Positions 25,610 through 35,230 of a stretch of 64,000 nucleotides of DNA are shown one piece after another. A program made the position numbers and the translations under genes. The DNA comes from Salinibius halmophilus (GTDB lineage: Bacteria > Pseudomonadota > Gammaproteobacteria > Pseudomonadales > Natronospirillaceae): positions 299,830-363,829 of the forward strand of contig NZ_QPEP01000001.1 in NCBI RefSeq assembly GCF_003577475.1, read 5' to 3'. Position 1 is the stretch's first letter; the number at the start of each line of letters is the position of its first letter. The notes under the pieces are model-generated. The model saw only the letters and a program-made list of their open reading frames with translations, had not been told where the DNA came from and searched no databases.

Positions 25610-25637
25610 AAGGGGTGGCAACCGCCACCCCTTTTGC
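25610..25637 (+). terminator. Terminator after the symporter gene
   Basis: AAGGGGTGGC, AACC, GCCACCCCTT followed by TTGCTT. It lies between the symporter and CBS genes and overlaps the unlikely upstream GTG start of the latter, so it argues for the later ATG. Confidence 0.85.
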
Positions 25638-25653
25638 TTGTAAGGGGCAGCCG

Positions 25654-27432
25654 ATGACTAACAACCCCTATCTAGATTTTCTAACTCGCTTTCCACCATT
25701 TGATGAATTACCAAACAATATTTTAGAGCAACTTAGCGGACGCCTTGCCGTTTCATACTTACGCCAAGGCGAAGCCTGGCCGTCTAAACCCGGTTTAGCA
25801 ATGATTCGCGCTGGCGCGTTTGAACTTTACAATCAGGATGGCGAACTGATTGACCGGCTAAGTGAAGGTGAACTGCTCGGCGTTCAGTCTTTGCTTCAGC
25901 GTCAGTCTGCAAATGTACATGCCACCTGCATTGAAGATGCACTGCTCATTTCTTTGTCGTTAAACGACTGTGATTGGTTAATAGCGCAAGCACCCATCGT
26001 CGATACTTTTTTACGATTACTCGGGGAACGCCGAGTTGCATGGGGGCAGCGCAGCGCGCAACAGCAAAGCCTGCCATCACATGACAAAGTAATGCATTGC
26101 ATGAGCACGGACTTACTGACAGCGCCCACTTCAATAACCATTCAAAATGCTGCCGAGTTAATGACCGAGAAACAAGTTGGCTCACTATTAGTCGTTGAGA
26201 ACCAAGAACTCCTCGGCATTGTTACCGACCGTGACTTACGAAAACGTGTGGTAGCAACTGGGCTGCCACTGAACACTTCGGTGGCGAGCATTTTAACGTC
26301 GCGCCCAATCACCATTTCGCCCAACGCGACAGTGTTTGATGCCATGCTGATCATGGCTGAACATTCAATCCACCACCTGCCGGTTGTCGACCGCCAGCTT
26401 TGTGGATTAATTACCAGCACCGACGTGTTGCGCTATCGAGAGCTAGACCCAGTCAATGTCATCAAACGCATTAAACGTTGCCATGATGTTGAGCAAATCA
26501 AAGAAGTAGTCGCCTCGTTCAAGCAAGTATTGCAGGCGCTGCTGGCACAGGGCGAAGAAGGCTTAAGTTTAAGCCGTTTTTATAGCAAGTTTTGGGATGT
26601 TGTGAGCCGGCGGCTACTGAGCATTCATCAGCAGCGACTAGCGTATGATTCGCCTTTTGCTTGGCTAGTTTTTGGCTCGCAAGCACGTGAAGAAATGCAC
26701 CTAGGTTCAGATCAAGACAATGGCATCATCTACCCTGATCACCTTAGCGACACGGTCAACCTTCAGGCGCTGGCAGAGGCAGTCAACAAAGACCTAGACA
26801 CGCTTGGCTTGGCTTGGTGTCAGGGGGGGGTGATGGCTAGCCAAAAAGCCTTCTTCCGTTCGGTGAGCGAGTGGCGCGCCCATTATCAAAAGTTAATTGA
26901 CCAAGCCAACAGCGATGCTGTGCTAGCACTTGAGATTCTGCTCGACATTCGTGTTATCGATGGCGACCACTCACTAGCAACCGCCATTGATGACATTGCC
27001 AAACAAGCAGCCGGTAAAGCGCAACTGCTTCTTGCTGAACTAACCCGAGATTTACTGCGCACGCATACGAGCAGTGGCTGGTTGGCAAATTTGTTAAATC
27101 AAAGTAAGCCAATTAACGTTAAAACCCAACTGCTCACGCCAATTAATGACACCGCTCGGTTATTGGCTTTTGCCCATGGTATTCGCAGTGCTTCCTCTTC
27201 AAGCCGCCTAGTCGCCTTATTAGATTTAGAACCTGATCTGCCGATTCAGGGGTTAATTGATGGCCACGAGTTTTTATTGCAGTGGCGCTGGCGTCAGCAG
27301 TTGCAAGGAACAGATAATTTGATGGTTCCCAAACAACTAAAACCCGTTGAGCGCTACCAGCTTAAAGAGCTATTAAAGGCCATCGACGAATTACAAAAGC
27401 TACTGGGTTACAGGTATCTTCGGCGTGTTTAA
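25654..27432 (+). CDS. CBS-domain protein with DUF294 nucleotidyltransferase-like region
   Basis: 592-aa cytoplasmic protein of uncertain activity. Order: cyclic-nucleotide-binding-like domain (about 1-130), two CBS motifs (about 150-270: TAPTSITIQNAAELMTEKQVGSLLVV, then SRPITISPNATVFDAMLIMAEHSIHHLPVV), DUF294 nucleotidyltransferase region (FAWLVFGSQAREEMHLGSDQDNGIIY, with GS and DxD-like residues) and a helical substrate-binding C-terminal part. ATG 25654 is preferred because AAGGGG is well placed; the GTG at 25615 lies in a terminator. Its 3' end overlaps the exonuclease gene by eight bases. This pairing with VC_2705-type symporters is widespread. Confidence 0.9.
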   Translation: MTNNPYLDFLTRFPPFDELPNNILEQLSGRLAVSYLRQGEAWPSKPGLAMIRAGAFELYNQDGELIDRLSEGELLGVQSLLQRQSANVHATCIEDALLISLSLNDCDWLIAQAPIVDTFLRLLGERRVAWGQRSAQQQSLPSHDKVMHCMSTDLLTAPTSITIQNAAELMTEKQVGSLLVVENQELLGIVTDRDLRKRVVATGLPLNTSVASILTSRPITISPNATVFDAMLIMAEHSIHHLPVVDRQLCGLITSTDVLRYRELDPVNVIKRIKRCHDVEQIKEVVASFKQVLQALLAQGEEGLSLSRFYSKFWDVVSRRLLSIHQQRLAYDSPFAWLVFGSQAREEMHLGSDQDNGIIYPDHLSDTVNLQALAEAVNKDLDTLGLAWCQGGVMASQKAFFRSVSEWRAHYQKLIDQANSDAVLALEILLDIRVIDGDHSLATAIDDIAKQAAGKAQLLLAELTRDLLRTHTSSGWLANLLNQSKPINVKTQLLTPINDTARLLAFAHGIRSASSSSRLVALLDLEPDLPIQGLIDGHEFLLQWRWRQQLQGTDNLMVPKQLKPVERYQLKELLKAIDELQKLLGYRYLRRV

Positions 27433-28036
27433 AGCATCAGACGTAGCGAAAATTGACTCGAATTTAATGCTTGCAGAGGCAGGATTTGTTGCTCTGGATC
27501 TCGAGCTGACCTCACTCGACACCAAACTCTGTGACATTGTTTCTATTGGCGTGCAGCCGTTCGACTTAACAGGATTTAAACCTGCACAAGGATGCCACTG
27601 GCTTGTGCGCGCAGACGTTGGCAGTAGCGCGGTGGTGCACCAAACAACTGATAACATGCTTGCGGATGCACCACATTTAAGCCAAGTATTGCCGCAAGCA
27701 CTGCTAGCTTGTGAGCAAAAGATAGTGGTTGTTCATAACCGGTTTATTGAGCAGCCAGTGCTTGCCAGATTTGCCAAACAACTACTCGAGTGGCGGTTTG
27801 CGCCGATTTATTTCGATACCATGGCGTTTGCGATGCGCAAAGCAGGTCCACATCGCGACGAATTTAAATATAACGCATTTACCCTAGAAAACTGCCGAGC
27901 AGATGCCGGCTTACCCAATGTGCCAGCGCATAATGCGCTAGTGGATGCCCAGGCGACAGCAGAACTTTGCATTGCACAATGTGCGCAAATACCAAAAAAA
28001 CTAACAATTGCCCAAGCGCAAAAACATTTTGTCTGA
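27425..28036 (+). CDS. DnaQ-like 3'-5' exonuclease
   Basis: 203-aa DEDD exonuclease-fold protein. Exo I appears as FVALDLELTSLD (Asp and Glu of the DxE), Exo II near KIVVVHNRFIEQPVL, and Exo III as VPAHNALVDAQATAEL with His and Asp of the DEDDh class. It is not the polymerase epsilon subunit: it is too short and lies in the symporter-CBS neighbourhood, where such genes are common. It overlaps the CBS gene by eight bases, so translation is probably coupled. Confidence 0.88.
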   Translation: MFKASDVAKIDSNLMLAEAGFVALDLELTSLDTKLCDIVSIGVQPFDLTGFKPAQGCHWLVRADVGSSAVVHQTTDNMLADAPHLSQVLPQALLACEQKIVVVHNRFIEQPVLARFAKQLLEWRFAPIYFDTMAFAMRKAGPHRDEFKYNAFTLENCRADAGLPNVPAHNALVDAQATAELCIAQCAQIPKKLTIAQAQKHFV

Positions 28037-28094
28037 TGAATTGTTGGTCAATGGTGGTATGATCGCCCCCGAAATTTTATTGGAGACCTTGCTT

Positions 28095-29903
28095 GTGATC
28101 GAGCGCTTAAGAAACATTGCGATTATTGCCCACGTTGACCATGGTAAAACCACCTTGGTTGATAAACTTCTCAAGCAGTCGGGTACGCTTGACCGCAAAG
28201 AAGTGGAGGCCGAGCGCATCATGGACTCCAACGACCAAGAAAAAGAGCGTGGCATTACCATTTTGGCGAAAAACACCGCTATTAATTGGAATGATTACCG
28301 CATCAACATCGTCGACACGCCAGGGCACGCCGACTTTGGTGGTGAAGTTGAACGTGTGATGTCTATGGTCGACTCAGTACTACTATTGGTAGACGCCGTT
28401 GATGGCCCAATGCCACAAACGCGCTTCGTAACCAAAAAGGCGTTCGAGCAAGGCTTAAAGCCAATTGTTGTAATCAACAAAATCGATCGTCCAGGTGCGC
28501 GCCCAGATTGGGTAATGGATCAAATCTTTGATTTGTTTGACAACCTAGGTGCTACCGATGAGCAACTGGATTTCCCGGTGGTTTACGCATCTGCGCTAAA
28601 CGGCTTCGCTGGCTTAGACGCCGACAACATGGGCGAAGATATGACGGAGCTATTCCAAGCCATCGTTGACCTTGTACCAGCACCAGATGTTGACCCAGAA
28701 GGCCCGTTCCAGATGCAAATCTCGGCCTTGGACTACTCGAACTTCGTTGGCGTCATCGGCGTAGGTCGTATCACCCGTGGTTCGGTTAAGCCAAACCAGC
28801 AAATTGTTGTGATCGACAAAGAAGGCAAGCAGCGCAAAGGCAAAGTTGGTCAGGTAATGACTTACCTAGGCCTGCAACGTAGTGAATCAGACAGCGCGCA
28901 AGCGGGTGACATTATCTGTGTGACAGGTGTCGACCCACTAAATATCTCAGATACCTTGTGTGACCCGAATAACGTTGAGGCGCTTCCTGCACTTTCGGTG
29001 GATGAGCCAACCGTTACCATGACTTTCCAAGTAAACGACTCGCCGTTTGCTGGTAAAGAAGGTAAGTACGTAACCAGCCGAAATATTCTAGAGCGCCTAG
29101 AGAAAGAACTGGTACACAACGTAGCCCTTCGTGTTTCAGAAACCGACAGCCCAGAGAAGTTCCGTGTATCGGGCCGTGGTGAGTTGCACCTTTCAGTACT
29201 AATTGAAACCATGCGCCGTGAAGGTTTTGAGCTTGGCGTGTCGCGCCCAGAAGTGATCATCAAAGAAATTGACGGTGTTAAGCAAGAGCCATACGAAGAT
29301 GTGACCATCGACGTAGAAGAGCAGCACCAAGGCTCTATTATGGAAGAGCTAGGGTTGCGCAAGGGTATTCTGAATAACCTAACCCCAGATGGCAAAGGCC
29401 GTGTTCGCCTCGACTACATGATTCCATCACGTGGATTGATTGGCTTCCGTAACCAGTTTATGACGCTGACATCAGGCTCTGGCATCTTAACCAGTCGCTT
29501 CGACCACTATGGTCCAGTGATTGAAGGCGAAGTAGAACATCGTAAAAACGGTGCGTTGATCTCAATGGCAACCGGCAAAGCCTTGGGTTATTCATTGATG
29601 ACGCTGCAAGAGCGCGGCCGCCTGATGATTCAACCAGGCTTTGAAATTTACGAAGGCATGGTAGTAGGTATTCACTCACGTGCTAACGACTTGGTGGTAA
29701 ACCCTACCAAAGCGAAGAAGCTAGACAACATGCGTGCTTCGGGTAACGATGAAAATGTTAACCTAACGCCGCCTATTCGCTTCACGCTAGAGCAAGCACT
29801 TGAGTTTATTGAAGACGATGAACTAGTGGAAGTAACACCAGAGAACATTCGTATTCGCAAGAAGTTCCTAAGCGAAAACGAGCGCAAGCGTAACAAGCGC
29901 TAG
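28095..29903 (+). CDS. typA: Ribosome-associated GTPase TypA/BipA
   Basis: Translational GTPase that acts in 50S assembly and stress adaptation. 602 aa. G1 is AHVDHGKTT, the switch region [12 protein letters not shown]3 [11 protein letters not shown]4 [13 protein letters not shown]. The C-terminal part has the EF-G-like domains and [16 protein letters not shown] typical of TypA. An open frame continues upstream to 28008, but the family start [17 protein letters not shown] corresponds to GTG 28095, with GGAG nine bases before it. Confidence 0.97.
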   Translation: MIERLRNIAIIAHVDHGKTTLVDKLLKQSGTLDRKEVEAERIMDSNDQEKERGITILAKNTAINWNDYRINIVDTPGHADFGGEVERVMSMVDSVLLLVDAVDGPMPQTRFVTKKAFEQGLKPIVVINKIDRPGARPDWVMDQIFDLFDNLGATDEQLDFPVVYASALNGFAGLDADNMGEDMTELFQAIVDLVPAPDVDPEGPFQMQISALDYSNFVGVIGVGRITRGSVKPNQQIVVIDKEGKQRKGKVGQVMTYLGLQRSESDSAQAGDIICVTGVDPLNISDTLCDPNNVEALPALSVDEPTVTMTFQVNDSPFAGKEGKYVTSRNILERLEKELVHNVALRVSETDSPEKFRVSGRGELHLSVLIETMRREGFELGVSRPEVIIKEIDGVKQEPYEDVTIDVEEQHQGSIMEELGLRKGILNNLTPDGKGRVRLDYMIPSRGLIGFRNQFMTLTSGSGILTSRFDHYGPVIEGEVEHRKNGALISMATGKALGYSLMTLQERGRLMIQPGFEIYEGMVVGIHSRANDLVVNPTKAKKLDNMRASGNDENVNLTPPIRFTLEQALEFIEDDELVEVTPENIRIRKKFLSENERKRNKR

Positions 29904-29912
29904 TAGTATTTG

Positions 29913-29932
29913 GCACCAGCGCTTGCTGGTGC
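29913..29932 (+). terminator. Stem-loop after typA
   Basis: GCACCAGC, GCTT, GCTGGTGC directly after the typA stop, but followed by TACTCCCCC rather than a T run, so termination is uncertain. Confidence 0.4.
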
Positions 29933-30021
29933 TACTCCCCCTCATTTTTCGCTTTGTAATCTGCACTTCCTAGCATATATTCCGCACGCAACGATCCACA
30001 CCCCCGTTGCATGAGGACATC

Positions 30022-30630
30022 ATGCTGGCCAATCAATCCATAATTAACGCCTTAGCGACTCAGGGTTACTGCGTCATTGACCAAGCCCTAGAGCCAAGCC
30101 TTGCCCAGGCACTATGGCAAGTCGCATTCGATTTCCAAAACGATTTTAGTCGTGCCGGCATAGGGCGCGGCGATGACCATCAGCTAGCCAGCAACATTAG
30201 GCGCGATGAAATCAGTTGGATTCAAGGTGACACACAAGCTACCCGGCAATTAATGCAGGCAATGCAAGCGTTACAATCTGATTTGAATAAATATGCATAT
30301 TTGGGCTTAAAAAGGTTTGAGGCTCACTATGCCCACTATCCACCTGGTGGTTTTTACAAGAAGCATTTGGATGCCTTTAGAGGCCAATCAAATCGCGTGG
30401 TGACCTTGGTATATTATTTGAATCCGAACTGGCAACCCGAGCATGGTGGTTGTTTGCGCCTGTATGATGAGACGGATCAGTTTTTGTTAGATATCGAGCC
30501 AACTTTCAATCGGCTAGTCATATTTATGAGCGAAGAATTTCCGCATGAAGTACTGCCCACCCATCAGGATCGCTATAGTATTGCGGGATGGTTTAGAACG
30601 GATCAACTTGATGCACTGCTAGGGCAATAA
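30022..30630 (+). CDS. 2-oxoglutarate/Fe(II)-dependent oxygenase (prolyl 4-hydroxylase-like)
   Basis: 202-aa oxygenase. The Fe ligands fit HxD in FYKKHLDAFRG and a distal His in FPHEVLPTHQDRYSIAGWFR, where the Arg of RYS would hold 2-oxoglutarate; RVVTLVYYLNPNWQPEHGGCLRLYD is the double-stranded beta-helix core. Such proteins hydroxylate a protein or small molecule; the target is unknown. ATG 30022 is chosen over TTG 30007 because GAGGA at 30013-30017 serves it. A terminator follows. Confidence 0.88.
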   Translation: MLANQSIINALATQGYCVIDQALEPSLAQALWQVAFDFQNDFSRAGIGRGDDHQLASNIRRDEISWIQGDTQATRQLMQAMQALQSDLNKYAYLGLKRFEAHYAHYPPGGFYKKHLDAFRGQSNRVVTLVYYLNPNWQPEHGGCLRLYDETDQFLLDIEPTFNRLVIFMSEEFPHEVLPTHQDRYSIAGWFRTDQLDALLGQ

Positions 30631-30660
30631 TGCCTAGACAACTCGTGAGCGACAGGCAAT

Positions 30661-30687
30661 AAAAAAGGCACCCACGGGTGCCTTTTT
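30661..30687 (+). terminator. Rho-independent terminator
   Basis: AAAAAAGGCACC, CACG, GGTGCCTTTTT; ends the oxygenase gene. The 180 bp between it and the ptsP stop codon show nothing else recognisable. Confidence 0.92.
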
Positions 30688-30867
30688 ATGACTCTCTCCA
30701 ACACCCACTAAGAAAAAGCAGCTGTCACCTTTTAAGTTAGCTCATTCTTGCTAGATTTGATGTCGCAAACTGATCGAATTTAATGATCAATATTCATAAG
30801 CAACAAAACCACTGGTAGCCAATACAGACCCACAAAGATACCAATTCCACCCCGGTTAAGAACCAAA

Positions 30868-33159
30868 TTAGTCTATGTGATTTTGATCCTTATAATTTGG
30901 CCCCACACTTACGCCATAACGCTTTAAGGCGTAGTCGAGCACCGAGCGAGCGATAAGAGGTGAATCATTATTTAGCACTTCATCAACCAAGGGCCGTGCC
31001 CAAGTCATATCAATTTGTCGCAATACCGACTTCACTCGCAGCAAGGAGCTAGCACTCATTGACAGGCCATCAAAGCCCATTGCTGATAACAAGATCGCAC
31101 CAGCTGGGTCGCCAGCGAACTCCCCACAAATGGTCACCGACACACCATAAGCATGTGCCTCATCAACAATATGTTTAAGTGCTTTGAGCACCGATGGGTG
31201 GAAGGTGTCGTAGAGGTCCGCCACGCGCGGATTGTTGCGATCAACCGCCAGTAAATACTGGGTTAAGTCGTTTGACCCAACCGAAAGAAAGTCAACACGC
31301 GAAGCGTAATCACGTATTTGATACAGCGCTGCCGGCACCTCAATCATCACCCCTACTTCAGGGGTTTTGATGTCGTAGCCTTCACTTTGCAGCTCATGTT
31401 CTACCCGGTGAATAAGGTGTGAGGCTTCTTCTAGCTCAGTGGTACTACTCACCATTGGCAGAAGTATTCTTAGATTATCTAGCCCTTCACTGGCGCGCAG
31501 CATGGCTCTGACTTGGATTAGGAATATTTCAGGGTGATCGAGCGTTACACGAATACCGCGCCAGCCCAAGAAGGGGTTTTGCTCTTCAATAGGGAAGTAT
31601 GGCAATGACTTGTCGCCGCCGATATCCAAAGTACGCATGGTGACTTTTCGCGGCGCAAAAGCTTGCAGCTGCTCACGATAGATTTCAATCTGCTCACGCT
31701 CAGTAGGGAATCTCTCGCGCATCATAAATGGCACTTCAGTCCGATACAGCCCAACGCCATCAGCGCCTCGATCTTGAGAACGCACCACATCCGTTAACAA
31801 GCCAGTGTTGACCAACAAAGGAACGTTGTAGCCATCCAGCGTTTCACAAGGTAAATCTTTGAGTCGTTCGAGGTCGGCGGCAGATTCTTCTTCTTCGACA
31901 ACAATGGCTTCAAAATAGCTCAGTTTTTCAGCCGTTAGGTTGTGATAAAGGTGGCCGCGATAGCCATCGACTACCAACTGCTTACCGTCCATCACCTTGA
32001 CCGGCATATCTACCAAGCCCATTACCGTAGGGATCCCCATGGCACGAGCAATAATGGCGATATGGGAGTTGCTGGAGCCTTGGCGAGAAACAATTCCCAC
32101 AATACGGTTTTCAGAAATTTGTCCAAGAATGGCAGGGGTCAGCTCATCGCCAACCAAAATAGCGCGCTCTGGTAACTCACGCGTTTCATCATCATTACTT
32201 TCTAGGTACGACAATACTCGCCGCCCCATATCGCGAATATCTGCCCCACGCTCGCGCAGATAAGGGTCATCCATCGCATCAAACTGGGATGAGTACTCCA
32301 TCACGACGGCGGCTAATGAGCCACTAGCCGCGTAACCTTCGTTAATGCGCCGCGCTACTTCATCGCCTAGTGTCGAGTCTTCGAGCATATTAAGGTAGGC
32401 GCCAAACAAAGCCTGCTCTTCGGGTTGCAACTGATCTTGCAGCGCTTTACCGGCCTGCTTAATATCTTCGCGCACACGTTCAAACGCGGCTTTTAACTTG
32501 CTCACTTCGCGTTGAGGGTCTTTGCAAGCATATAGCGGCACGTCTTCAAGCTCGGTGCCACCGACTACAACGGCTTGACCAATGGCGACACCGGGCGCGC
32601 CAGCAACCCCATCGAAGCGGATATTTTCTATGCTATCGGCACTTTTGCCTGCCATGGCTTTCATGCCACCAGTGGCTTGGGCATGGGCAATCACACCGGC
32701 TAACTGAGCCCCCATGGTGACCAAAAAGGCTTCTTCAGCTTCATCAAAAGCGCGCGCTTCGGTGCGCTGCACCACCAGGATACCTAATAGCTTTTTCTGG
32801 TGAATAATGGGGGCAGCCATAAAGGCCTTTAAAGATTCTTCACCCAGCGAGTGGACATAATGGAAGCTCGGGTGATCACTGGCGTTAGCCAAGTTCACCG
32901 GCTCTTCTCGGCGACCAACCAAGCCAACAATGCCTTTGTTCTTCTCTAGCAGTAGTGTGCCAACGTCGTTTTTGTTTAACCCTTCCGTGGCCATCAACCG
33001 ATAGCGCTCAACCGACTTATCCCATAAAAACGCCGAGCATACTTGCACAGACATGCTTTGCTGAATACGCAATACAAGCTTCGCCATCGCCGCGTTCAAA
33101 TCTGGCGCAGCGTTTACTTCTTGGACGATTCTTTTCAGCGTTTTCAGCATTGCATCCAT
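30868..33159 (-). CDS. ptsP: Phosphoenolpyruvate-protein phosphotransferase PtsP (EI-Ntr)
   Basis: First enzyme of the nitrogen PTS, passing phosphate from PEP to NPr. 763 aa: N-terminal GAF domain (about 1-165), then the EI part with the phospho-His region SRQGSSNSHIAIIARAMGIPTVMG, the PEP-binding barrel with LYRTEVPFMMRERFPTE, TMRTLDIGGDKSLPYF, NPFLGWRGIRV, the SVGSNDLTQYLLAVDRNN motif and SVTICGEFAGDP. It is nine bases downstream of rppH, the usual rppH-ptsP operon. Confidence 0.97.
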   Translation of the reverse strand: MDAMLKTLKRIVQEVNAAPDLNAAMAKLVLRIQQSMSVQVCSAFLWDKSVERYRLMATEGLNKNDVGTLLLEKNKGIVGLVGRREEPVNLANASDHPSFHYVHSLGEESLKAFMAAPIIHQKKLLGILVVQRTEARAFDEAEEAFLVTMGAQLAGVIAHAQATGGMKAMAGKSADSIENIRFDGVAGAPGVAIGQAVVVGGTELEDVPLYACKDPQREVSKLKAAFERVREDIKQAGKALQDQLQPEEQALFGAYLNMLEDSTLGDEVARRINEGYAASGSLAAVVMEYSSQFDAMDDPYLRERGADIRDMGRRVLSYLESNDDETRELPERAILVGDELTPAILGQISENRIVGIVSRQGSSNSHIAIIARAMGIPTVMGLVDMPVKVMDGKQLVVDGYRGHLYHNLTAEKLSYFEAIVVEEEESAADLERLKDLPCETLDGYNVPLLVNTGLLTDVVRSQDRGADGVGLYRTEVPFMMRERFPTEREQIEIYREQLQAFAPRKVTMRTLDIGGDKSLPYFPIEEQNPFLGWRGIRVTLDHPEIFLIQVRAMLRASEGLDNLRILLPMVSSTTELEEASHLIHRVEHELQSEGYDIKTPEVGVMIEVPAALYQIRDYASRVDFLSVGSNDLTQYLLAVDRNNPRVADLYDTFHPSVLKALKHIVDEAHAYGVSVTICGEFAGDPAGAILLSAMGFDGLSMSASSLLRVKSVLRQIDMTWARPLVDEVLNNDSPLIARSVLDYALKRYGVSVGPNYKDQNHID

Positions 33160-33168
33160 GAGCTCTCC

Positions 33169-33651
33169 TTAAAATAAGCTTCGGGCCAACCGCGGTTGCA
33201 GCTCGGTTAGCGCGGCGCGATATACATCTCGTTTAAAAGGCACCACATTCGTTAGTGGGTACCAGTAGCTTACCCACTGCCACCCATCAAACTCTGGTGT
33301 GTCACAGTCGGTAACATTCACTTCACTATCGCGACACATCATGCGTAGCAAAAACCATTTTTGCTTCTGCCCAATGCAAACTGGCAAGCTGTTATAGCGA
33401 ATCATGCGCCGAGGCAGCTGGTACTTGAGCCAACCTCGCGTGCAGGCAACAATGCTAACATCATTCTCGCTGAGGCCAATTTCTTCGCGCAGCTCTCTAT
33501 ACATAGCAGCAATGGGCGTCTCATTCGCCCGAATTCCCCCTTGAGGAAACTGCCAGGCGTCTTGCCCTAACCGGCGAGCCCAAAGCACCTGTCCGCGACC
33601 ATTGGCGAGAATGATGCCTACATTGGGTCGAAACCCATCTGAGTCAATCAC
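33169..33651 (-). CDS. rppH: RNA pyrophosphohydrolase RppH
   Basis: Nudix hydrolase that removes pyrophosphate from mRNA 5' ends and so starts RNase E decay. 160 aa. [27 protein letters not shown] at the start and the Nudix box [23 protein letters not shown] are diagnostic. First gene of rppH-ptsP. Confidence 0.97.
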   Translation of the reverse strand: MIDSDGFRPNVGIILANGRGQVLWARRLGQDAWQFPQGGIRANETPIAAMYRELREEIGLSENDVSIVACTRGWLKYQLPRRMIRYNSLPVCIGQKQKWFLLRMMCRDSEVNVTDCDTPEFDGWQWVSYWYPLTNVVPFKRDVYRAALTELQPRLARSLF

Positions 33652-33914
33652 CTTACCACCTCATACTCTGTTCTAATCTGATTCTTTCATTGTATGAGGA
33701 AATCGGCAACTAATTGGCAGAAAGTGACGCGATAAATACCTAAAAAACCAAGTCAGCTTGTGTTTTTATCAATCAGCGTTTCAGCAATCACCATTGTTTG
33801 CACTAGCTTGCCGCGCATTTTATATCGGCTCTGTTAGCCAGCATGGTATCTCGGTATCATAGTTTAGAGTTTCATTGATAACCTTGATTAGGTTTGCGAT
33901 AAAAGGATATGCCC
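33652..33914. other. Intergenic gap between rppH and the HAD phosphatase gene
   Basis: About 260 bp with divergent transcription on both sides. No gene, repeat or terminator was recognised; it should carry both promoters. Confidence 0.6.
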
Positions 33915-34568
33915 ATGGCACTGGCCATTTTTGATTTAGACAACACATTGATTCGTGGTGATAGCGATCACGCGTTTGGTGAATTTTTGGTCGCTGAAGG
34001 GGTTGTGGATGCCGAGCACTACCTTGAAAAAAATGACTATTTTTATCAGCAGTACCAAGCGGGCACGCTCGACATCCATGAATATGTTGAGTTTGCTCTG
34101 TACCCATTTGCCAAATTAAGTGTTGATGAGATAACGGCGCTGCAAAGCAAGTTTTTGGCTGAACGCATCGAGCCAATTCTGCTAGATAAAGCATTTGCCC
34201 TGTTACAAGAACACAAAGACCGTGGCGACTTTAACCTTATTATCAGTGCCACCAATGATATTGTTGTAGGGCCCATAGCTAAGCGCTTAGGGGTAGACGA
34301 CTACATTGCCACAACGGCCGAATTTAAAGATGGCAAATATACAGGCAAAGTTGCCGGCACGCCGTCTTTTCAAGCAGGCAAGATCACCCGCCTAGAGGCT
34401 TGGCTTGAACACAATCCGCAGTCGATGACAGGCAGCTACTTCTACAGCGATTCACATAACGACCTACCACTGTTGAAAAAAGTGGATCACCCAGTGGTGG
34501 TTGATGCGGACCCTACCCTACTTAGCTATGCAGAGGCACAACAATGGGCAAGTATTTCGTTGCGCTGA
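33915..34568 (+). CDS. HAD-superfamily phosphatase, subfamily IB (SerB-like)
   Basis: 217-aa hydrolase with the nucleophile motif AIFDLDNTLIRGDSDHAFGEFL, motif II LIISATNDIV and motif III/IV YFYSDSHNDLPLL. It belongs to the TIGR01490-type IB phosphatases that flank rppH-ptsP in pseudomonads; some relatives act on phosphoserine or histidinol phosphate, so substrate is open. ATG 33915 is preferred over 33909 because AAAGGA at 33902-33907 is too close to the earlier ATG. Confidence 0.9.
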   Translation: MALAIFDLDNTLIRGDSDHAFGEFLVAEGVVDAEHYLEKNDYFYQQYQAGTLDIHEYVEFALYPFAKLSVDEITALQSKFLAERIEPILLDKAFALLQEHKDRGDFNLIISATNDIVVGPIAKRLGVDDYIATTAEFKDGKYTGKVAGTPSFQAGKITRLEAWLEHNPQSMTGSYFYSDSHNDLPLLKKVDHPVVVDADPTLLSYAEAQQWASISLR

Positions 34569-35230
34569 TGGCTTGTGCTGTGCTTATTGGCTGTAGTCTT
34601 GAAGAACAAAGCGTTGAGGCATCGCAGCATTTGCAGCAACGCCTCAGTCAATTTTCACAAATTGTTGCAACCAGCAATGAGTTGATGCAATCCGCCCAAT
34701 CCCTACCCTCTGCGCCACAAACGATTGAGCAGGTCACCCTAACGTTGGCAGATTTGCACCGACGAATCGCCGCTATAGACCCACTGCTTGTGTTACCTGA
34801 TGACTCCGAGCAAAGGTGGCAGCGCATTTATTTCCCGGGCGCTAATCGACAATACTTGTTGCCTTCACCTGATTACCCGTTTGCCGGCATTATTGCCGAT
34901 CGCACCATCGCCCTAGTAGCCGATAGCCTGATTGATGAACATCAGGTTGTAATGGCCTCCGACCAGGCGCTAGGTATCGACGCTTTGATGATTGTTGCCA
35001 GCAGCATTACGCCTAACGATACGCTGCTAGAGCGCAAACACAGGTACCTAGCCGAGGCAACTGAGCAACTACATAGAGACCTTGCCTACATTAACGGGCG
35101 CTGGCAGCAGTTAACGATCGAGGGAGCGTCGCAATCTTTGCTCGAGCAATGGCAAGCCGCATACAACAGTGCCGCGGCTGCTCGGTCTTTGCCCAGCAGC
35201 ACGCTACAGTCGATGCTAATTAATAAGTAG
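34544..35230 (+). CDS. Predicted lipoprotein, function not recognised
   Basis: 228 aa with a lipoprotein signal: MGKYFVALMACAVLIGCSLEE, lipid-acceptor Cys at residue 17. The mature part is largely helical and Gln/Leu-rich, with IYFPGANRQYLLPSPDYPFAGIIADRTIA and LLERKHRYLAEATEQLHRDLAYINGRW as the most distinctive segments. Its start overlaps the phosphatase gene by 25 bases, so the two are translationally coupled; its end overlaps the convergent rlmI by 11 bases. No family name is claimed. Confidence 0.75.
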   Translation: MGKYFVALMACAVLIGCSLEEQSVEASQHLQQRLSQFSQIVATSNELMQSAQSLPSAPQTIEQVTLTLADLHRRIAAIDPLLVLPDDSEQRWQRIYFPGANRQYLLPSPDYPFAGIIADRTIALVADSLIDEHQVVMASDQALGIDALMIVASSITPNDTLLERKHRYLAEATEQLHRDLAYINGRWQQLTIEGASQSLLEQWQAAYNSAAAARSLPSSTLQSMLINK